From: Brachionus manjavacas
Lineage: Eukaryota; Rotifera; Eurotatoria; Ploima; Brachionidae
Length of the DNA stretch: 64,000 nt
Direction of reading: 5' to 3'
Assembly: GCA_019054805.1 (NCBI GenBank)
Contig: JAHQIY010000005.1
Coordinates: forward strand, 3,145,501-3,209,500
Shown here one piece after another: positions 46,001-57,917 of the stretch. A model generated the notes under the pieces. That model made no database searches. It was not told the DNA's origin and saw nothing but the letters and a program-made list of their open reading frames with translations. The translations under genes were made by a program, and so were the position numbers. The number at the start of each line of letters is the position of its first letter. Within the stretch, counting starts at the first letter, position 1.

Positions 46001-47530
46001 CTGTCCGACCTCGGCCGTCTCAGCTATCAGTCCTACTGGAACTCGATTGTGCTCGAAAAACTACACCATCTCAAACAACAGCTGGCCGAGCACAAATCGC
46101 TCACGTTCTCGCTTCGACAATTCAGCGCCGAGACCGGCATCGAGTACGACGACCTCAGCGACACCTTCGACAGACTCGATCTCATCAAAACAGTGCACAA
46201 TCGACCTCTCATCGACTTTCACTCGCCTCTAATCGAACAAAATTGGCAACGCTTGCAAAAAATAAGCGCCGAGAAACGCGCTATGCTCAAGTTGAGCGAA
46301 CAAAATTTGGTATGGTCGCCGTACATATCCGCGTTTGCACACTCGGCCAACTTGAATGCTGAGGAACGTTCGCTGGACATCGACCACCACCGTAACCATG
46401 GCAACCACCATGACGACCAACATCACCATGACGACCACGACCTCAACAACGGCGACGACGACATTCAGATACAAATGAACGCCTCTGATTTGTGTCTAAT
46501 TGGTGACGAATCGGACAAAAAGAGCGAACAAGTTTGCACTAGTGAAAGCAATAGCAGTGTTGTGGCAACGGTGGCAACGGCGGCGGCGGTGGTGCAGCAT
46601 ACGCCGACCAAAAGTAAACGTGGTCGTAAGAAAAAAGTTGTGCTCGACACGGCCGTGCAGACGCCCAAAAAAGACGACTTAAATGTGCACACTAGAGTGG
46701 ACTCGTCTACGCCTTTGTTTAAGCCGAAAAAAGCAGCCAAACAGAGCAAATTGGACACGTTTGTGGTGGACAAGAAGTTGGACGAGAGCGAGAAAGATGA
46801 CCAATTGGTCGGATCGGCCTCGCCTCAAACGCCGCCAAATCAGCCCATTGAGAACAACGTCGAGGCAAAAAAAGCAGCTAAACAGAGCAAATTGGACATG
46901 TTTGTGGTGGCCACGAGGTTGGATGAAAATGAGGACTTTGTTGAGCCGAAAGCGCCGGCGCTTGCTGTCGACGAGTCGATTTCAAGTGTCAAGGTCGAGT
47001 TGAATCAGACAAGCTTTGGCATGACCAATGTGAGCGACGTTAACAACGAAGAAGACAACGTGGACGAGGAAAACGACTCGGTGCAAGTGCATGGAGAGAG
47101 CGTGGCGCTTCCGCATCGTCAGCAAATTCAACCTGTCCAAAATGATTTTGCCACTTTGACCAATGTGGAAAATTTTATGGCTACCGAGCCGCCGCTAAAT
47201 GTAAAGCCGGTGAATGAGTTCTACGCCGAGCCGATTAGTCAATTTGCGGCAACATTCAACTACGGTTATGCGTACAACGAGCAGATGAATCCGTACGGTA
47301 GTTATGACCCGTACACAGGCCAGCCAAGCTACCAGAGCTATCCGAACACAAGTGTCTATGCAACGAGTGCACCGTATACCAATTATGGGTATGAAAGCCA
47401 AGCGCATGCAGAACAGAGCGAACAGTATGCCAATTTGGAAACGGTGACGGTCAGTGGCCAGTATTACCAAACGGCGCCAGTTCAACAACAGTATGCAAAT
47501 TATTTCAATGGACAAAGTTTCTACTCATAA
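43046..47530 (+). CDS. KAT6: KAT6-type MYST histone acetyltransferase
   Basis: A single exon of 1494 residues. The N-terminal ~215 residues look like the tandem winged helices of KAT6 proteins. Residues ~290-398 form a double PHD finger (CSFCLRAQ.., then CCVCLGTCESLLLCDKCDRG). The MYST domain spans ~755-1090. It includes the C2HC finger (from C790), the acetyl-CoA loop QRYGYG at 957-962, the conserved C949 (NNVSCIMVMPQYQ) and catalytic E983 in PGSPEKPLSDLGRLSYQ, a near-exact match to KAT6A/B. Human KAT6 has Lys where this has Tyr in QRxGYG. KAT6 acetylates histone H3 (K14/K23) within a BRPF-ING5-EAF6 complex; that is family knowledge. Beyond ~1100 are a His/Asp-rich stretch, two KKAAKQSKLDxFVV copies (Q1233 and Q1280) and a Tyr/Gln-rich C-terminus. 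The gene is much more GC-rich than its surroundings and has no introns. Confidence 0.96.
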   Translation: MESLSSSRRDDEDTSEVTKFDADNLRKKCDPQIIQYLQESIQYMKQNQLQCNLKSIYQHLKQNYTDKYELIAVLSEKDLMNQLELAVHEGILSRKFAASNTATKLNSQVYHIPELNSDSSTDRHNLNLILQIVIKSMSVLNQQNFTDSASEPCAADQLTCSLDQVTSYLTKNYKFSERGDTELLLSRCVRHLLSKYEKIFIETCADQFKLNSAYVRQKLHPKPKEKASLDAKHVTVQQIESLLGIRPPYTAEDILKIESVKRPASRCGRASSVDDSSSSASSADCHDDLCSFCLRAQHSNPLGKQDKFITCSDCARSAHAHCLKYSATLIDYLKQADVKWQCIECKKCCVCLGTCESLLLCDKCDRGFHKECCSPPLRQRPKGPFVCVVCAALQAEQPPVEHKKPAKKRKPSGALAHRPSELKRAKAPDSQVEPPANLIDGMSAFFTPSNRQRSHSHYSSSSVHEADSPCKQSPAKSHSHSHSQSQSQGGKQANKMAKKLIKKSRARLDSKKLNTSDKENQASAEAHKSRADPLGNLVDSLSHIYCTENETREHKLPQKFSNMIMPRQIKRQRKSLNSSSSDNSPSSLNNELRRKSAHKKPKLNVNKTNSDHEQQQELRAVQVDEPVRQLSELCEQSEQAGEEKMQVEEKIVKSEVKVESEVKKRGRKKTASSQVEMGGGGVDDLAEWRSTPPGCSDQDRELFKRVQEASKDELARDDQLVLARSKFKDIKKCALLVPAATASAKKIADAKQHSLPRLPEFITFGEYLIQTWYSAPYPQEYVQKRVLHICEFCLKYCKSKQVLAMHMQKKCHIYEQKFLARKESPVKKCMRETKKTLHTRVLTASNFGSANAAPTTGSAQWSPLCPPGNEIYRTSNGQLSVFEVDGNVNKIYAQNLCLLAKLFLDHKTLYYDVEPFLFYVLTQNDQHGCHLVGYFSKEKHCAQKNNVSCIMVMPQYQRYGYGRFLIDFSYLLSRVERQPGSPEKPLSDLGRLSYQSYWNSIVLEKLHHLKQQLAEHKSLTFSLRQFSAETGIEYDDLSDTFDRLDLIKTVHNRPLIDFHSPLIEQNWQRLQKISAEKRAMLKLSEQNLVWSPYISAFAHSANLNAEERSLDIDHHRNHGNHHDDQHHHDDHDLNNGDDDIQIQMNASDLCLIGDESDKKSEQVCTSESNSSVVATVATAAAVVQHTPTKSKRGRKKKVVLDTAVQTPKKDDLNVHTRVDSSTPLFKPKKAAKQSKLDTFVVDKKLDESEKDDQLVGSASPQTPPNQPIENNVEAKKAAKQSKLDMFVVATRLDENEDFVEPKAPALAVDESISSVKVELNQTSFGMTNVSDVNNEEDNVDEENDSVQVHGESVALPHRQQIQPVQNDFATLTNVENFMATEPPLNVKPVNEFYAEPISQFAATFNYGYAYNEQMNPYGSYDPYTGQPSYQSYPNTSVYATSAPYTNYGYESQAHAEQSEQYANLETVTVSGQYYQTAPVQQQYANYFNGQSFYS

Positions 47531-47566
47531 AATGTTGAAAACAATTAACAAAACAAAAATAATTAG

Positions 47567-47572
47567 AATAAA
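47567..47572 (+). terminator. Poly(A) signal AATAAA of the KAT6-like gene
   Basis: AATAAA lies 36 nt after the stop, followed by a G/T-rich stretch (CTCTTTGTTTTAGTTGTTAA). Confidence 0.55.
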
Positions 47573-49439
47573 CGTCTCTTTGTTTTAGTTGTTAATCTAA
47601 TTGGGCTTTGTTTTGCATGATCCATGTCTCAGTGTCGGCTTTTCTTTCTTTTTCGTACTGTGTCTATTATATTTGTAAGATATTATAAATACATTTATAT
47701 AAATATATATTTTTTTTTCTTTTTTCAGTCTCATTTGGATTAAACATACGGAATTTGAAATAATTTTAACATTTTTTGTCTTAAACATTTTCACGGGACA
47801 CTTTTTTTTTGGAAAGAAATTGATAAATCTGCAAAAAAATAAAATAAATAAATTAAATATTATGAAAATTTTGTGTTTTTTTTAAATTGTACTTGGTTCC
47901 TCTTGGTCATTTTTTTGTACAAATACAATGCTACTTAGACGTAAAAATGAAAAAAAATAATGCTAAAGTTTATTTTAATATTAATGTTAGACCCCATTTT
48001 TTGTTCAAAAAGATCTTAATTCAATTTAACGACTGTGGCATAACGAAAAATTAAAAAAGATAAAGATAATTTAACAAATGTTACTGATATAATGAGAGAA
48101 AAAAAAACAAAAAATAAAATAATCAAAAAGAGAAAAAACATTAATAATTTAAAACATTAAAATAATTAAAATAAAACAAGATAGAATTTTGCCTGAATCT
48201 ATAAGTTGAGAATTTAGCAACCAAATGGACCTGAAATATTTTTATCATTTTCATATTACGTGGCCTTCGATGATTTATTGCATTAAGTTTCGTAATTATT
48301 CAAAAAAGAAATAATTTTCTAGGTAAAATTACTTCAAAACATTTTTTTTAAAGGACTAAAAGCAAATCGGATTTTTGACCACAATAACTGTGTGACGCAA
48401 GCAAAGATATTTAAGATTATTTCAAATGTCAGTGAGTTAAAGTAGAATATTTTGTTTAGAACGACTTAAAATTTTTTTTTATTTATTTGTTTAAAAAAAG
48501 TAAGTTTACATTGTTTTCAAGAAATATTATTAAAATGAAGAGAGTTATATCATGGGTATGACATCCCTTTTCCATCATAGAATGAATGCTAATATTCTTG
48601 AAAAAAAAATTTTTTTTTTAAAGGACAAAAAATATACCTAATATATTTTTTTGTGTTTTCTGTTCAAGATGGTCTTCTACGTTTATTCTTAATTACTTTT
48701 CATTGCTTACCAATCTATAATTATTAAAAATCTGTAATTATTAAAAAAAAATAAACGAATACAACTTTTTTGAAAATATATACTCACTCATTTTCTATAA
48801 TCTGGTTTCTTGCTGGTTCTCTAATTACCGATTATTTTTATGTAATTCCCGATAAACGTGAGCCTCTTTTGTCATTTCTATCATTACTGCTTCATTTGTT
48901 TCCAAAAAAGATACAATTTTGAGTCGAATAGCACATTTTGTTCATTGATACCATATAATATCAGCTTGCAATGTTTCTGTCGCTTTTTTTACAGTCCAGT
49001 TATTTCCCTAAAATTTTCAATCAAGTCATTTTTAGCATCTTCCAAAGAGCGAAAACTACAAAAAGGAAATAACTTTTACCTTTTCCTCTATGTTTTAGAA
49101 TTAGGTTCAAAAGCCTTATCTTGAGATATTTTGTTATGTATTTCTTTAATTACAGACATGTTTTTTTAAATTACATTTTGAACTTAAATATAAGGTTACT
49201 GATGTAGTTCTCTCAATAACTACAACACCGACTCTATACATCGTTAGTGTCTATAGTTTCACAGTGCAATACTATGATCTCATGCGCTTAGCAAGTCGTT
49301 AGTATTTAACATTGTGTAAAATATTAGACATTTGCGATTAGAAGAAAAACTTTGAAATTATTTTTCTTTTCTTTTTTTTTTCTCCATTCTTCTTTATTAT
49401 TTGTTCAGGCTAGAAGTGGCCATTTATTAATAAAGTAAT
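47573..49439. other. AT-rich intergenic region
   Basis: No gene is recognised. A less AT-biased block at about 49195-49345 could be the left flank or an LTR remnant of the retroelement fossil that follows, but no matching copy was found on its right side. Confidence 0.4.
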
Positions 49440-52400
49440 TATTATTATTTAATTTTCTTTTATTATCTACGTTATAACCGCGAACCACCAGATCATAACA
49501 AATCCGGATGGGAGAATACTTCCTATCTTTTTAGGCTCCGACCACATTGATCGTTTAACTCAAGATCGATTTGTTGAAGGATTGTATAATCGACGTCCTC
49601 GGGAAAAGGTTCGAGCAAAAATGTTGAAAATCAGTCAAATCGAAACCGAAAAAGTTTACAAAATTCAAGACTTGATTAATTATGCGGACTGTAAGATGTT
49701 TAGTTTCGATAAGCAAACTTTCTATAATAGCACCACAAGTGAAAGTGATGCTCTCCAGAACAGAAGGAACGCAACTCAACAAAAGCAGAAACAGACGTTT
49801 GGTGGTAATTTTAAATCAAATTCTTATTCTTATAATAATCAAAGAGGTGTGGCAATATTCAATAACACACTGGTTAATTACCTATGTGATAATGGAGCAG
49901 ATAGGACAATTATCAATTCAAAAACGTTTAATCTTATCAAAAAGCATGCACCTGGAACATAACTCGAGATTCACTCAAGTAGCTAGCTGTTCTCATGCTA
50001 AGGCCCTATCAAAATTCTGGGCAAGGTGAAGCTCTTACGCTTTATTGTTTCAAGAGAAGAAATCCCTTAGAATGTGGAAATCTTGGTCACTGACACAGTT
50101 TCCAATAATGATTGTCTTTTGGGTAGAGATTTGATTAACAAGCTGAAGCACCTTGGTCTTAGATTTGAACAAATAAAGACAATGGTAAAATAAATGTCTG
50201 ATGAAGTAAGGAGAATTATTAGAGAAGAAATGCGTGAAAAACGTTTTAAAAAAACGTGAAATTATGCGTAAAAAGGATGAATTCGGATGTATTACCAAAG
50301 CGATGTTTGAGTACACCCCGAAAACTACTTCGAAAAAAGGGATTGAGAAGTCCCAAAACCAAAAGTAGGTGGTATTGTGGTTGAGGCTGAAATCGTTGCG
50401 GAATTGAAAGAAACTAGCCCGTCAAAAAATGATCTCAATATCGAGACTGTTTAAAACGCACGTGGTTTGTTTAAAAATAGAATTGAAGAATGTTTGCCAA
50501 AATCAGTCTTGGATTTAAAACCTGACAAAAATACAGATGTTGCATTTGAAATGTAGTTTCAAGACCCAAACCAGAAGCCAATAAAATGGAGATGTAGACC
50601 ACTAGCGTGGAATCTGAAAGAGAGAGTAAACACTGAACTGGATAGACAACTGAAGGCAGGAATTATTCAACCAAGTAGAAGTCAATTGCGTTTTCCTATT
50701 CGAGTAGTGGACAAGGCTAACGGATCTATTAGAATCACAGTGGACTACAAGCCACTAAATAAAGTGATAAAGAACGAAAACTATCTAATCCCGGCCATAA
50801 AGGATCTTTATGCTAAATCAGCAGATGCAGACATTTTTACTAAATTCGATATGAATGCAGCATACCACCAAATTCCTGTTCATCCGAACTCAATAAAGTA
50901 AAGTGCTTTCATCCTTAAATTTGAGCTGTTCTGGATACATTGAAAAAGAGATCATTAAAAGTTTCATGGGAAAAATGTGTCTCAGCTGAATTTGAAATTC
51001 AGTTGTTGGGAAATATGATATCCAAAGGAAAGATAAAACAATTAACAATAAACCTACTTCAGTCCTCGCTGGGCGTTGAAACTTTAACTTAAAAAGTAAA
51101 GTTAATTTGGAACAAGGAAGCCGATGAACATTTTGATGAACTTGTGTTGGCTTTACCCAATTTCGAACTTCAAATGATTTTAAAGTGGAAAAGGAGCTTC
51201 TCAATGTACTTGAGAGCATTTTATATTTTCATGAATTTCTTTATGGCACACTTTTCAAAGTCCAAACAGATCATTTACCTTTGACTTGGATTATAAACAA
51301 GACAAATATGAGTCCTAGGTTAGAACGTTGGATGTTGAAATAAAGCATATACAACTTTGAAGTTGTCTACAAGCCGGGTCAAGAAAAAGTCGTAGCCGAC
51401 ATGTTATCAAGATTGCCACCAGAAGATAACTTTGCAGATGAACACTACCATTATCACGACAATCTGGTAGCAAGTATTGAAGATATTTACAGTGAAGTCT
51501 CTTCATCTTCGGATGAACATAGCATAGATGATGCAACACTGACTTCAAACAGCAGCTCTAATTCGTAGGGTGAAATAACAAACGTCGATAGAATAGCTCT
51601 GAACCCAAGTTCTTCTATCATGAATGAATTTGAGAGCCTTAAAGAAGAACCAGAGAAGGACAAAGATATCCAGTAGATAAAAGGACGTATCTTGGAAAAT
51701 TGGGCCGAGAAAACTAAAATCTCAATTTTTGAGAACCCAACACGTCGTATACTTTACAATCAGTATGACTATTTTACGCTTGTTGATGGAATTGTTTCAA
51801 TGGAATGGTTTCAAAACAGCTCAATTGGTATTACTAAAAGAAATAGTGGAGCAAATTGTATATCAAGTCCAATTTATAAAAGAATTTATAATGGTCATTT
51901 ACAAAAGTCATAGACAATGTCAAAAATAACAGATAAATTGTACAGACCACTTTTAAAAAACGACATCAAGAGATGTGTCAAATGTTGTGATGTGTTGCAA
52001 AAGACCAAGCCCACTCAGCCAGCGCGAAATGCTGAGTTGATCTCCTTAACACCAAGTCTCCAAAACCCCGCCAGTTGCAAATAATTTAGTGGATAAATAA
52101 TATATTACCAGACGGTAGGAAAAAAAATTAATCAAAGCTTTGAGATCTGGTTAATGAGCATCTAGACATACGGAAGTTAAAAACAACTCCTTTTCACCTT
52201 CAATGTGATGGTCAAAGTGAATTCACAGTAAAAACTTTTGAGAAGATGATTGCAGCATTTCTTTATTTGTTGATGACGACCAAATAATTTTTTATCTAAT
52301 CCTTTATTAACTGGCATATGCTTACAATACTAGTAGACATAGTTCAACTGGCTTCCTTTCGAGATGATGTTCGGTGGAAGGCTTAAAATTCCAATTGACC

Positions 52401-53160
52401 TAATTATACCGACTACTGATCTACTTGAAAGAGAAAAATTTTAACTGTGTATAAAATAGTGAATGAGCCCGGTTAGGTAGTAGTATTAGAAGACTACGAT
52501 GGTGAAACTGAAAAAGATACTCCAGCAGAGGCAACCAATTATCTTCAAGAGCTTAAGATAAAACTGGAAAAGTGTTACCAAATGGCGACAAAGAATAGAA
52601 ATTGTAGAATGGACATAGCCAAATTGGATCATGACAGAAAGATAAAGAAATTTGAGTACAACATTAGAGACTACGCATTAACGGGTCACCCGAAATTGAA
52701 AAAGGTCTTTCACATTGTCTGGCACTCATATACAATGGACCATTTATCGTTGTTGGGAAAAACGAAAACAATTGTGACTATTTAATAAAACTCGCAACAA
52801 GTCCTCGTTCAAAAGTGAGACAGGACCACAAAAATAGTCCAAGTATTACTTCCACAGTGGACATGGCTTACCTACAATAAAAGAAGAACCAGCCAAACAA
52901 CCCAATAAGCAAAAAAGAAAATCTACCAAAAAAAATTTGAATCATCCAAGGTGGAAGTCTATAGAAAATCATAATGAACCTAAACACAGTGTCACGAACA
53001 CGATTTATACGCACCCTGTGTCCACAGGAAATGTGTCTACAATGATTCAGATGTCAGGGTTAAAAAAAATCAATGTTTATCTATTTACAAATGTAAAAAA
53101 AACAAAAAAAAAAAAAAGAGGAGAGGAGAGGCAACTCAGAAGAACCTCATTGTAAAGAGG
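49440..53160 (+). mobile_element. Ty3/gypsy-like LTR retrotransposon fossil
   Basis: Parts occur in gypsy order on plus: a gag-like tail (about 49480-49800), a retropepsin-like segment (about 49850-49960), reverse transcriptase (about 50580-50900, with VVDKANGSIRITVDYKPLN and FTKFDMNAAYHQIPVHP), an RNase H end with the typical YKPGQEKVVADMLSRLP (about 51360-51420), weak integrase-region similarity (about 51700-52300), and a polypurine stretch near 53105-53130. It is clearly broken, with well over ten interruptions by eye. No intact LTR pair was recognised. It is old and immobile. Ty3/gypsy is favoured by the domain order and the DMLSRLP-type motif. Confidence 0.8.
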
Positions 53161-53999
53161 ATATCAGAAGATCCTTATTTAAAGCTTAATTATCAGACAA
53201 AATTTTTATCGATAATAACAACGTTTAAAAAATAAATTTTAAACATAAATTATTATTTAAAAATTCAAAAAAAAAGAAATAAACACAAACAAAATTTAAT
53301 CGACAATGGCAAAAACCAACCCGATCTATGAAATATCACGGTTCAAGGAGGAGAAGGACTTTTATATTTTAAAAGTCGAGTTGTTAGAAGTTAAGTTAAA
53401 ACTAAATTTCTTTTTAAAAATTTTTTTTTATGCAAAATTTAGTTCTCTAATTTTAATGTTTTTAAATTACATTTTATCATTGTTAATTTTTCATTAATAA
53501 ATAAAATGATGTTTTGACATAAATTAATAAATTATCAGATAGAAAATTATTTAAATAATAGAAACAAAAGAAAAATATCTCATTATTTATTCCCAATTCA
53601 AATCGAAAAAATGAAATTTGAATAAAAAATTTAAATCAAGTTAGAAAATTATCTTCATATTTTTTGAGTTAAAGAAACGCTACTTATATGAATAAATAAA
53701 ATATATAATTGAATCTCACCAAATCTTATGAAACTTTCTAAAAGCTTCTTAAGCTTGAAAAATGTCTATAATAGTATTCATATATATTTTTTTTTATAAA
53801 CAATGAGTGATTGATTTCTGGACGGTTAGTTAGTCGCATGGTTTGAAACATTAAATTGATTACATTATTTATATAAATATATATTTTATTATAAAATTTT
53901 ATATATAATATATCAAATATAAATTATTTATTAAAAAAATAATTTATTAGATTAAAATTTGAATTTGAATCCAAATAATTAAAGAAAAATTATTTACAC
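53161..53999. other. AT-rich spacer
   Basis: Mostly low-complexity A/T. A short frame from the ATG at 53306 (MAKTNPIYEISRFKEEKDFY) has a good start context and protein-like composition for about 25 codons before it degenerates. It could be a first exon or belong to the neighbouring fossil. I cannot tell. Confidence 0.3.
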
Positions 54000-54420
54000 C
54001 TATAAGTCCGTTCTGAACCCGGTAAGAACACTAAATTTCCTGGGAGCAGAGTGGAACGTTCTAGGGATTACCCGTAGTAAGGATGCCTCTTCCTTCGTCA
54101 ATTCAATGGCGAAGGTTTTTGGAAGCGAGTAAGAGCCAAGTAGGCTCGTTTCTACACAAGTGGGAGCGAAATTAATGTTCTTCACAGGTTCTTTTCCCTG
54201 ATACTGATGGTCAACTTCTACCGGGCAACAAACAATATATACGCGTCGTACATGCCTTCTGCCGACAATCCGGAAGACGGGCCTTCAAGAAGGCCGTAAA
54301 CGTCACCTACACCTTGGCCACGACATGATCTGTATAAATATAAGCTGTATTCCGAATATCGGCAGTTTTCTATTTTAATTTAATAAAAGCTGATTGACTC
54401 ATGGTTATCCACGGGTCAAC
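54000..54420. mobile_element. LTR-like fossil fragment (GC island)
   Basis: A 400 bp block is far more GC-rich than its surroundings and has sharp edges. On plus it carries a TATA-like TATAAATATAAG near 54335 and AATAAA near 54383, then ends around CACGGGTCAAC. This promoter-then-poly(A) arrangement is typical of an LTR. No second copy was found here, so it could be a solo LTR or another repeat. Family and age cannot be set. Confidence 0.35.
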
Positions 54421-55975
54421 AAGTTGAAACTTCTAGCTTTCTGATTGAAAAAAATATTCTAAGACGATTTTTATTATGCTCTATTAAAATCATTTGAGGT
54501 AAAATTTTTTGTTTATTAAGTAGATATAGGTAATATATAATAAAATTATAATATTCAAATGTTTTTATGAAATATTTTGAAATTGAAAATTGAAAATTGA
54601 AAATTAGTTTAGATTCAATTAATTTTGTAATCAATAAAAATAAAAATTCATCAGCTTTTCATTTAATCATCAGTGTTTTTTTATTTTTTAAAAAAATTTT
54701 TGTGAGATTTTTTTCGGTTTTTTTAAAAAATAAATTATGCAACAGTTACCACTCGTGATTCGTAAAATAACACACGTGAAATAATTCTTAAATAATTTAA
54801 TAATAAAAAAACAATTGCATTTTCCTCAAGGAGTTCATGAAACTATGTTATTTTAAAAGTGCTAGTGAATTTAGATCTCATAAATTTAATTTTTGTTTTG
54901 ATTATTTTGAAAGATAGAATTTGGTGTAAATCTAGAAATTTTACCATCAAAAATGAATAAAAAGATTAATTTTATCTTAAGTAATTATCAATTTTAAAAA
55001 GTTAAAAAAAAATGAATTTTAAAAAGATTTTAATTAAATTACAAAAACGAGTTAGATATGTCATTAGGTAAAAATAGTTATCTAAACTTTATAATTTTAA
55101 AACAAAATATCAACTAAAATTTTTAAATGACTTGCGGCTTCAAGTAAAAAATTCAAGATAGAGTTTATTTAATATGAATCATAATTTTTTTCCATTTTAT
55201 TTGAAAATTATTAGCTTTAATTCAAAAAGTTTTGGATTAAAATGAGTTTTTTTTACATTTAGCTTTTTAAAATGCCAGTGGGACTTATTAAATAATTTTT
55301 ATGAATTAGCTAAAAATTAATTAATAGCTTAGTGGCAACAATTCAGTATAATATTTTTTTTCTATTCTCCAAAACGAACTATTTACAAATTACAAGCTTT
55401 GATAATGTTTATTTTTAAAACGTCAATACTGTTTGGATATTTAATTTCCTAGGATACATTATTTTCGACGAAATATTATTTTCCATGCTATTTCTATTAA
55501 TTATGATTCATTAAATTTGAAAAAATATATTTTTTCTGTATTATAAGCTTGATTTAAGATTTTTCTAAAAGGTGTTATTTTTGAAAAAAATCTCAAAAGT
55601 TTTTAAATGTTTTCTTAGAGTAGGTAGGAAAACCTATTAAATAAAAGTTTTGCCATGTGTGCAATAAATATTTATTCAATTATAAAGGTAATTTGTAGTT
55701 TTTTATTCAGAAATTTTAGGTTTTGACTGCAAGATGAGGTAATCAATTTTTAACAAGTGACTTACTTTTTAAAACGCATCGGTTCTGAAACGATTTGAAC
55801 CTCAGCGAGATTGTCTAAAAAATTGCCACTTTTTTATGCTATTATTTCAAAATCAATGAAAAAAACATATAAAAAAAATTTATTTAATTAATTTAAAATA
55901 AATTTAACTGAATCTAAAGTATTATAGTCTACGTTCTTTATTAAAAAAACAAAAGAGAGAGAGAAAGATCATATT
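54421..55975. other. AT-rich intergenic region, 3' side of the TRIM-like gene
   Basis: No coding signal is seen. The small minus frame at 54416-54634 is A/T low-complexity. Confidence 0.4.
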
Positions 55976-57917
55976 TTAAAAATTGACCAGCTTTGGCCCT
56001 TGGTTTGTTATTTGCTGCTTAAATGACGTTTTCGAATTCAGAGATGGCTTTTGGTCATCTTTTTTGGACTCAAAATTTCCATTAGGCGATTTTTGTGACA
56101 TATTCCTGGATAGATTTAGTTTTACTGGAGTAACATAAGCAGGAAAATCATCTTTCGGTCTTGAATTTCTGTATTCTTCCTTTTTTTCTGATTCAGAGAT
56201 TTTTGGTTTCATTTCTTCATTTCCTTTGTTGGGTTCGGAATTGTAAGTCGGAACTCGAGTAAATAAAGATTTATTACGTTTAGTAATTACGGATGGGTCA
56301 TTAAAACGAGGATTTATGCTTCGTCTCGCAGTTGGCATTTCAGAATCCAAAAAATTGTCACTACTTGTCCACTTTGATATTTTAGGCATATATGCCTGAG
56401 AAGGATCAAAATGACCGGGTGAAGATTGGTTCAAAAATGAAAACTCGTCCAAATAGGACTCTTTGAAGCTGGCCAAATCGTTGAATTCACTAATCACAGT
56501 TTGATTATCATTTGAGTTTGGATCAAAAGATTTCAGAACAATTTTACCAAATGTGTTCGAAACTTGAACTGTAGAATCAGGAACGAAAAAAATCTAAAAA
56601 TTTTCAAATTTTAATATTATCTAAATAAAAATCCTAAAACTTTAATTTACGCTATAAATCGGAACGCGACTTGTTCGTTGTTGATTTAATTTTTGCAAGT
56701 TAGCTTTGGCATATGATTTAATACTTTTTAATTTCATTAGATTAATTTCATTTCTTCAAATAATAAACTTTAATTTAAGTAAATTTTTTAAATTTCTAAA
56801 TTACTCTGTATTTAGCAAAAAATTCTCAATCTGTTCACAAATTCTTTCCGATGTTTGGAAAGTGTCTTCGTTTATTGACGAATTAATTCTTGTTAAGGAA
56901 AAAAAATAGAAAATCTTTGTTTTAATAAATTTACTTTTTCTGATTATCCACAAAAGCGTCTATTGAGCTGAATAGCTCGTCGCGTTTGTTTTCCAGCTCT
57001 AGCTCAATCTTGCGCTTTATTTGCTGCATGGTCATGTTAATGAATTTCTTGATCTGCTGACTGTTTCTGATGTTATCATTGCACTGAGATTTTTTGGCAC
57101 CTTAAATTTAATTTTTAGTTAAAATTTTTTAAATTAACTTGTTCATAAAGAGAAAAATTTTAAATGATGTTTACAACTTGAGAAATATTATTTTCTAATT
57201 TTCAATTATAACTAAGAAAATATTCTCTGGCAAAAAGAAATTATGTTTATTCAAATGATTTTCTTTCAAGAATCTCTAGGTGAATTCATGTCATTTAGCT
57301 AGGTAAATCAATCAAAAATACAAGTATATCGCGTTCACAGAAATATATCAATACATTCCTTAGTCTTCTTCAGGAGATAAAAAATAAAAAAAAAACAAAA
57401 GTGTTTATAATTTGAATAAAATTAGAATACCCAAGTATTTTTTCATATCATTAACTCCGTTTTCAAGGAAATTTTTCATCTTCAAAAGCTCATTAATCTC
57501 ATTTTCCCATTGTATTTCGTAGCATTTTTCACAAACTTTTAAATCATTGAATCTGATTAAAAAAGCATAAGTTCCACATTCAAGACAACAGCCTTTGGAT
57601 TCGGGATCTTCTTGAAATGCTTGATTGGAAGATACGGTAATTGGGTCTTCGTACAAAAATGTACTGTTATACGGGAATCTTGAAGATGGGGTATTTGCGG
57701 TACTGATAGGCGAACTGTAGTAGCCAGAAGAAGTTGATCTGGTAAATTTTAAATCTGGCTTAGTTTTTTGAGCCAAATCTGTGTTCGATGATGCTGGACT
57801 CCCGTTTGAAGAATTCGATGTTGACTCGTTGCTGAGTGTAACCAAACTTGGTTTTTGACTGGACATGTTATCCATTTTTTCTGTTTTGATAGTTTCAAAT
57901 TTATCGTTAATATTCAT
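55976..57917 (-). CDS. TRIM-like protein: C4 zinc finger plus coiled coil
   Basis: Five exons on minus, 57917-57431, 57100-56935, 56888-56805, 56753-56651 and 56593-55976, join in phase to 485 residues. Residues 1-105 are Ser/Thr/Asn-rich and unstructured. C111-x2-C114 and C129-x2-C132 form a four-Cys zinc module resembling a reduced B-box. Residues ~137-275 are strongly helical (MQQIKRKIELELENKRDELF), like the B-box C-terminal coiled coil of TRIM proteins. A block follows, SRVPIYSIFFVPDSTVQVSN..FGKIVLKSF, recalling the segment after the coiled coil in TRIM proteins. The last ~170 residues are disordered, rich in Ser, Lys and Pro. There is no RING, so ligase activity is not implied. A scaffold or RNA-regulatory role is possible but unsupported. 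No orthologue is recognised. Confidence 0.82.

Noticed and set aside
43234-46773. Many long Arg/Leu/Val-rich frames on both strands inside the KAT6 gene
   Set aside because: High GC content lowers stop frequency in all frames. Only the 1494-codon frame has domains.
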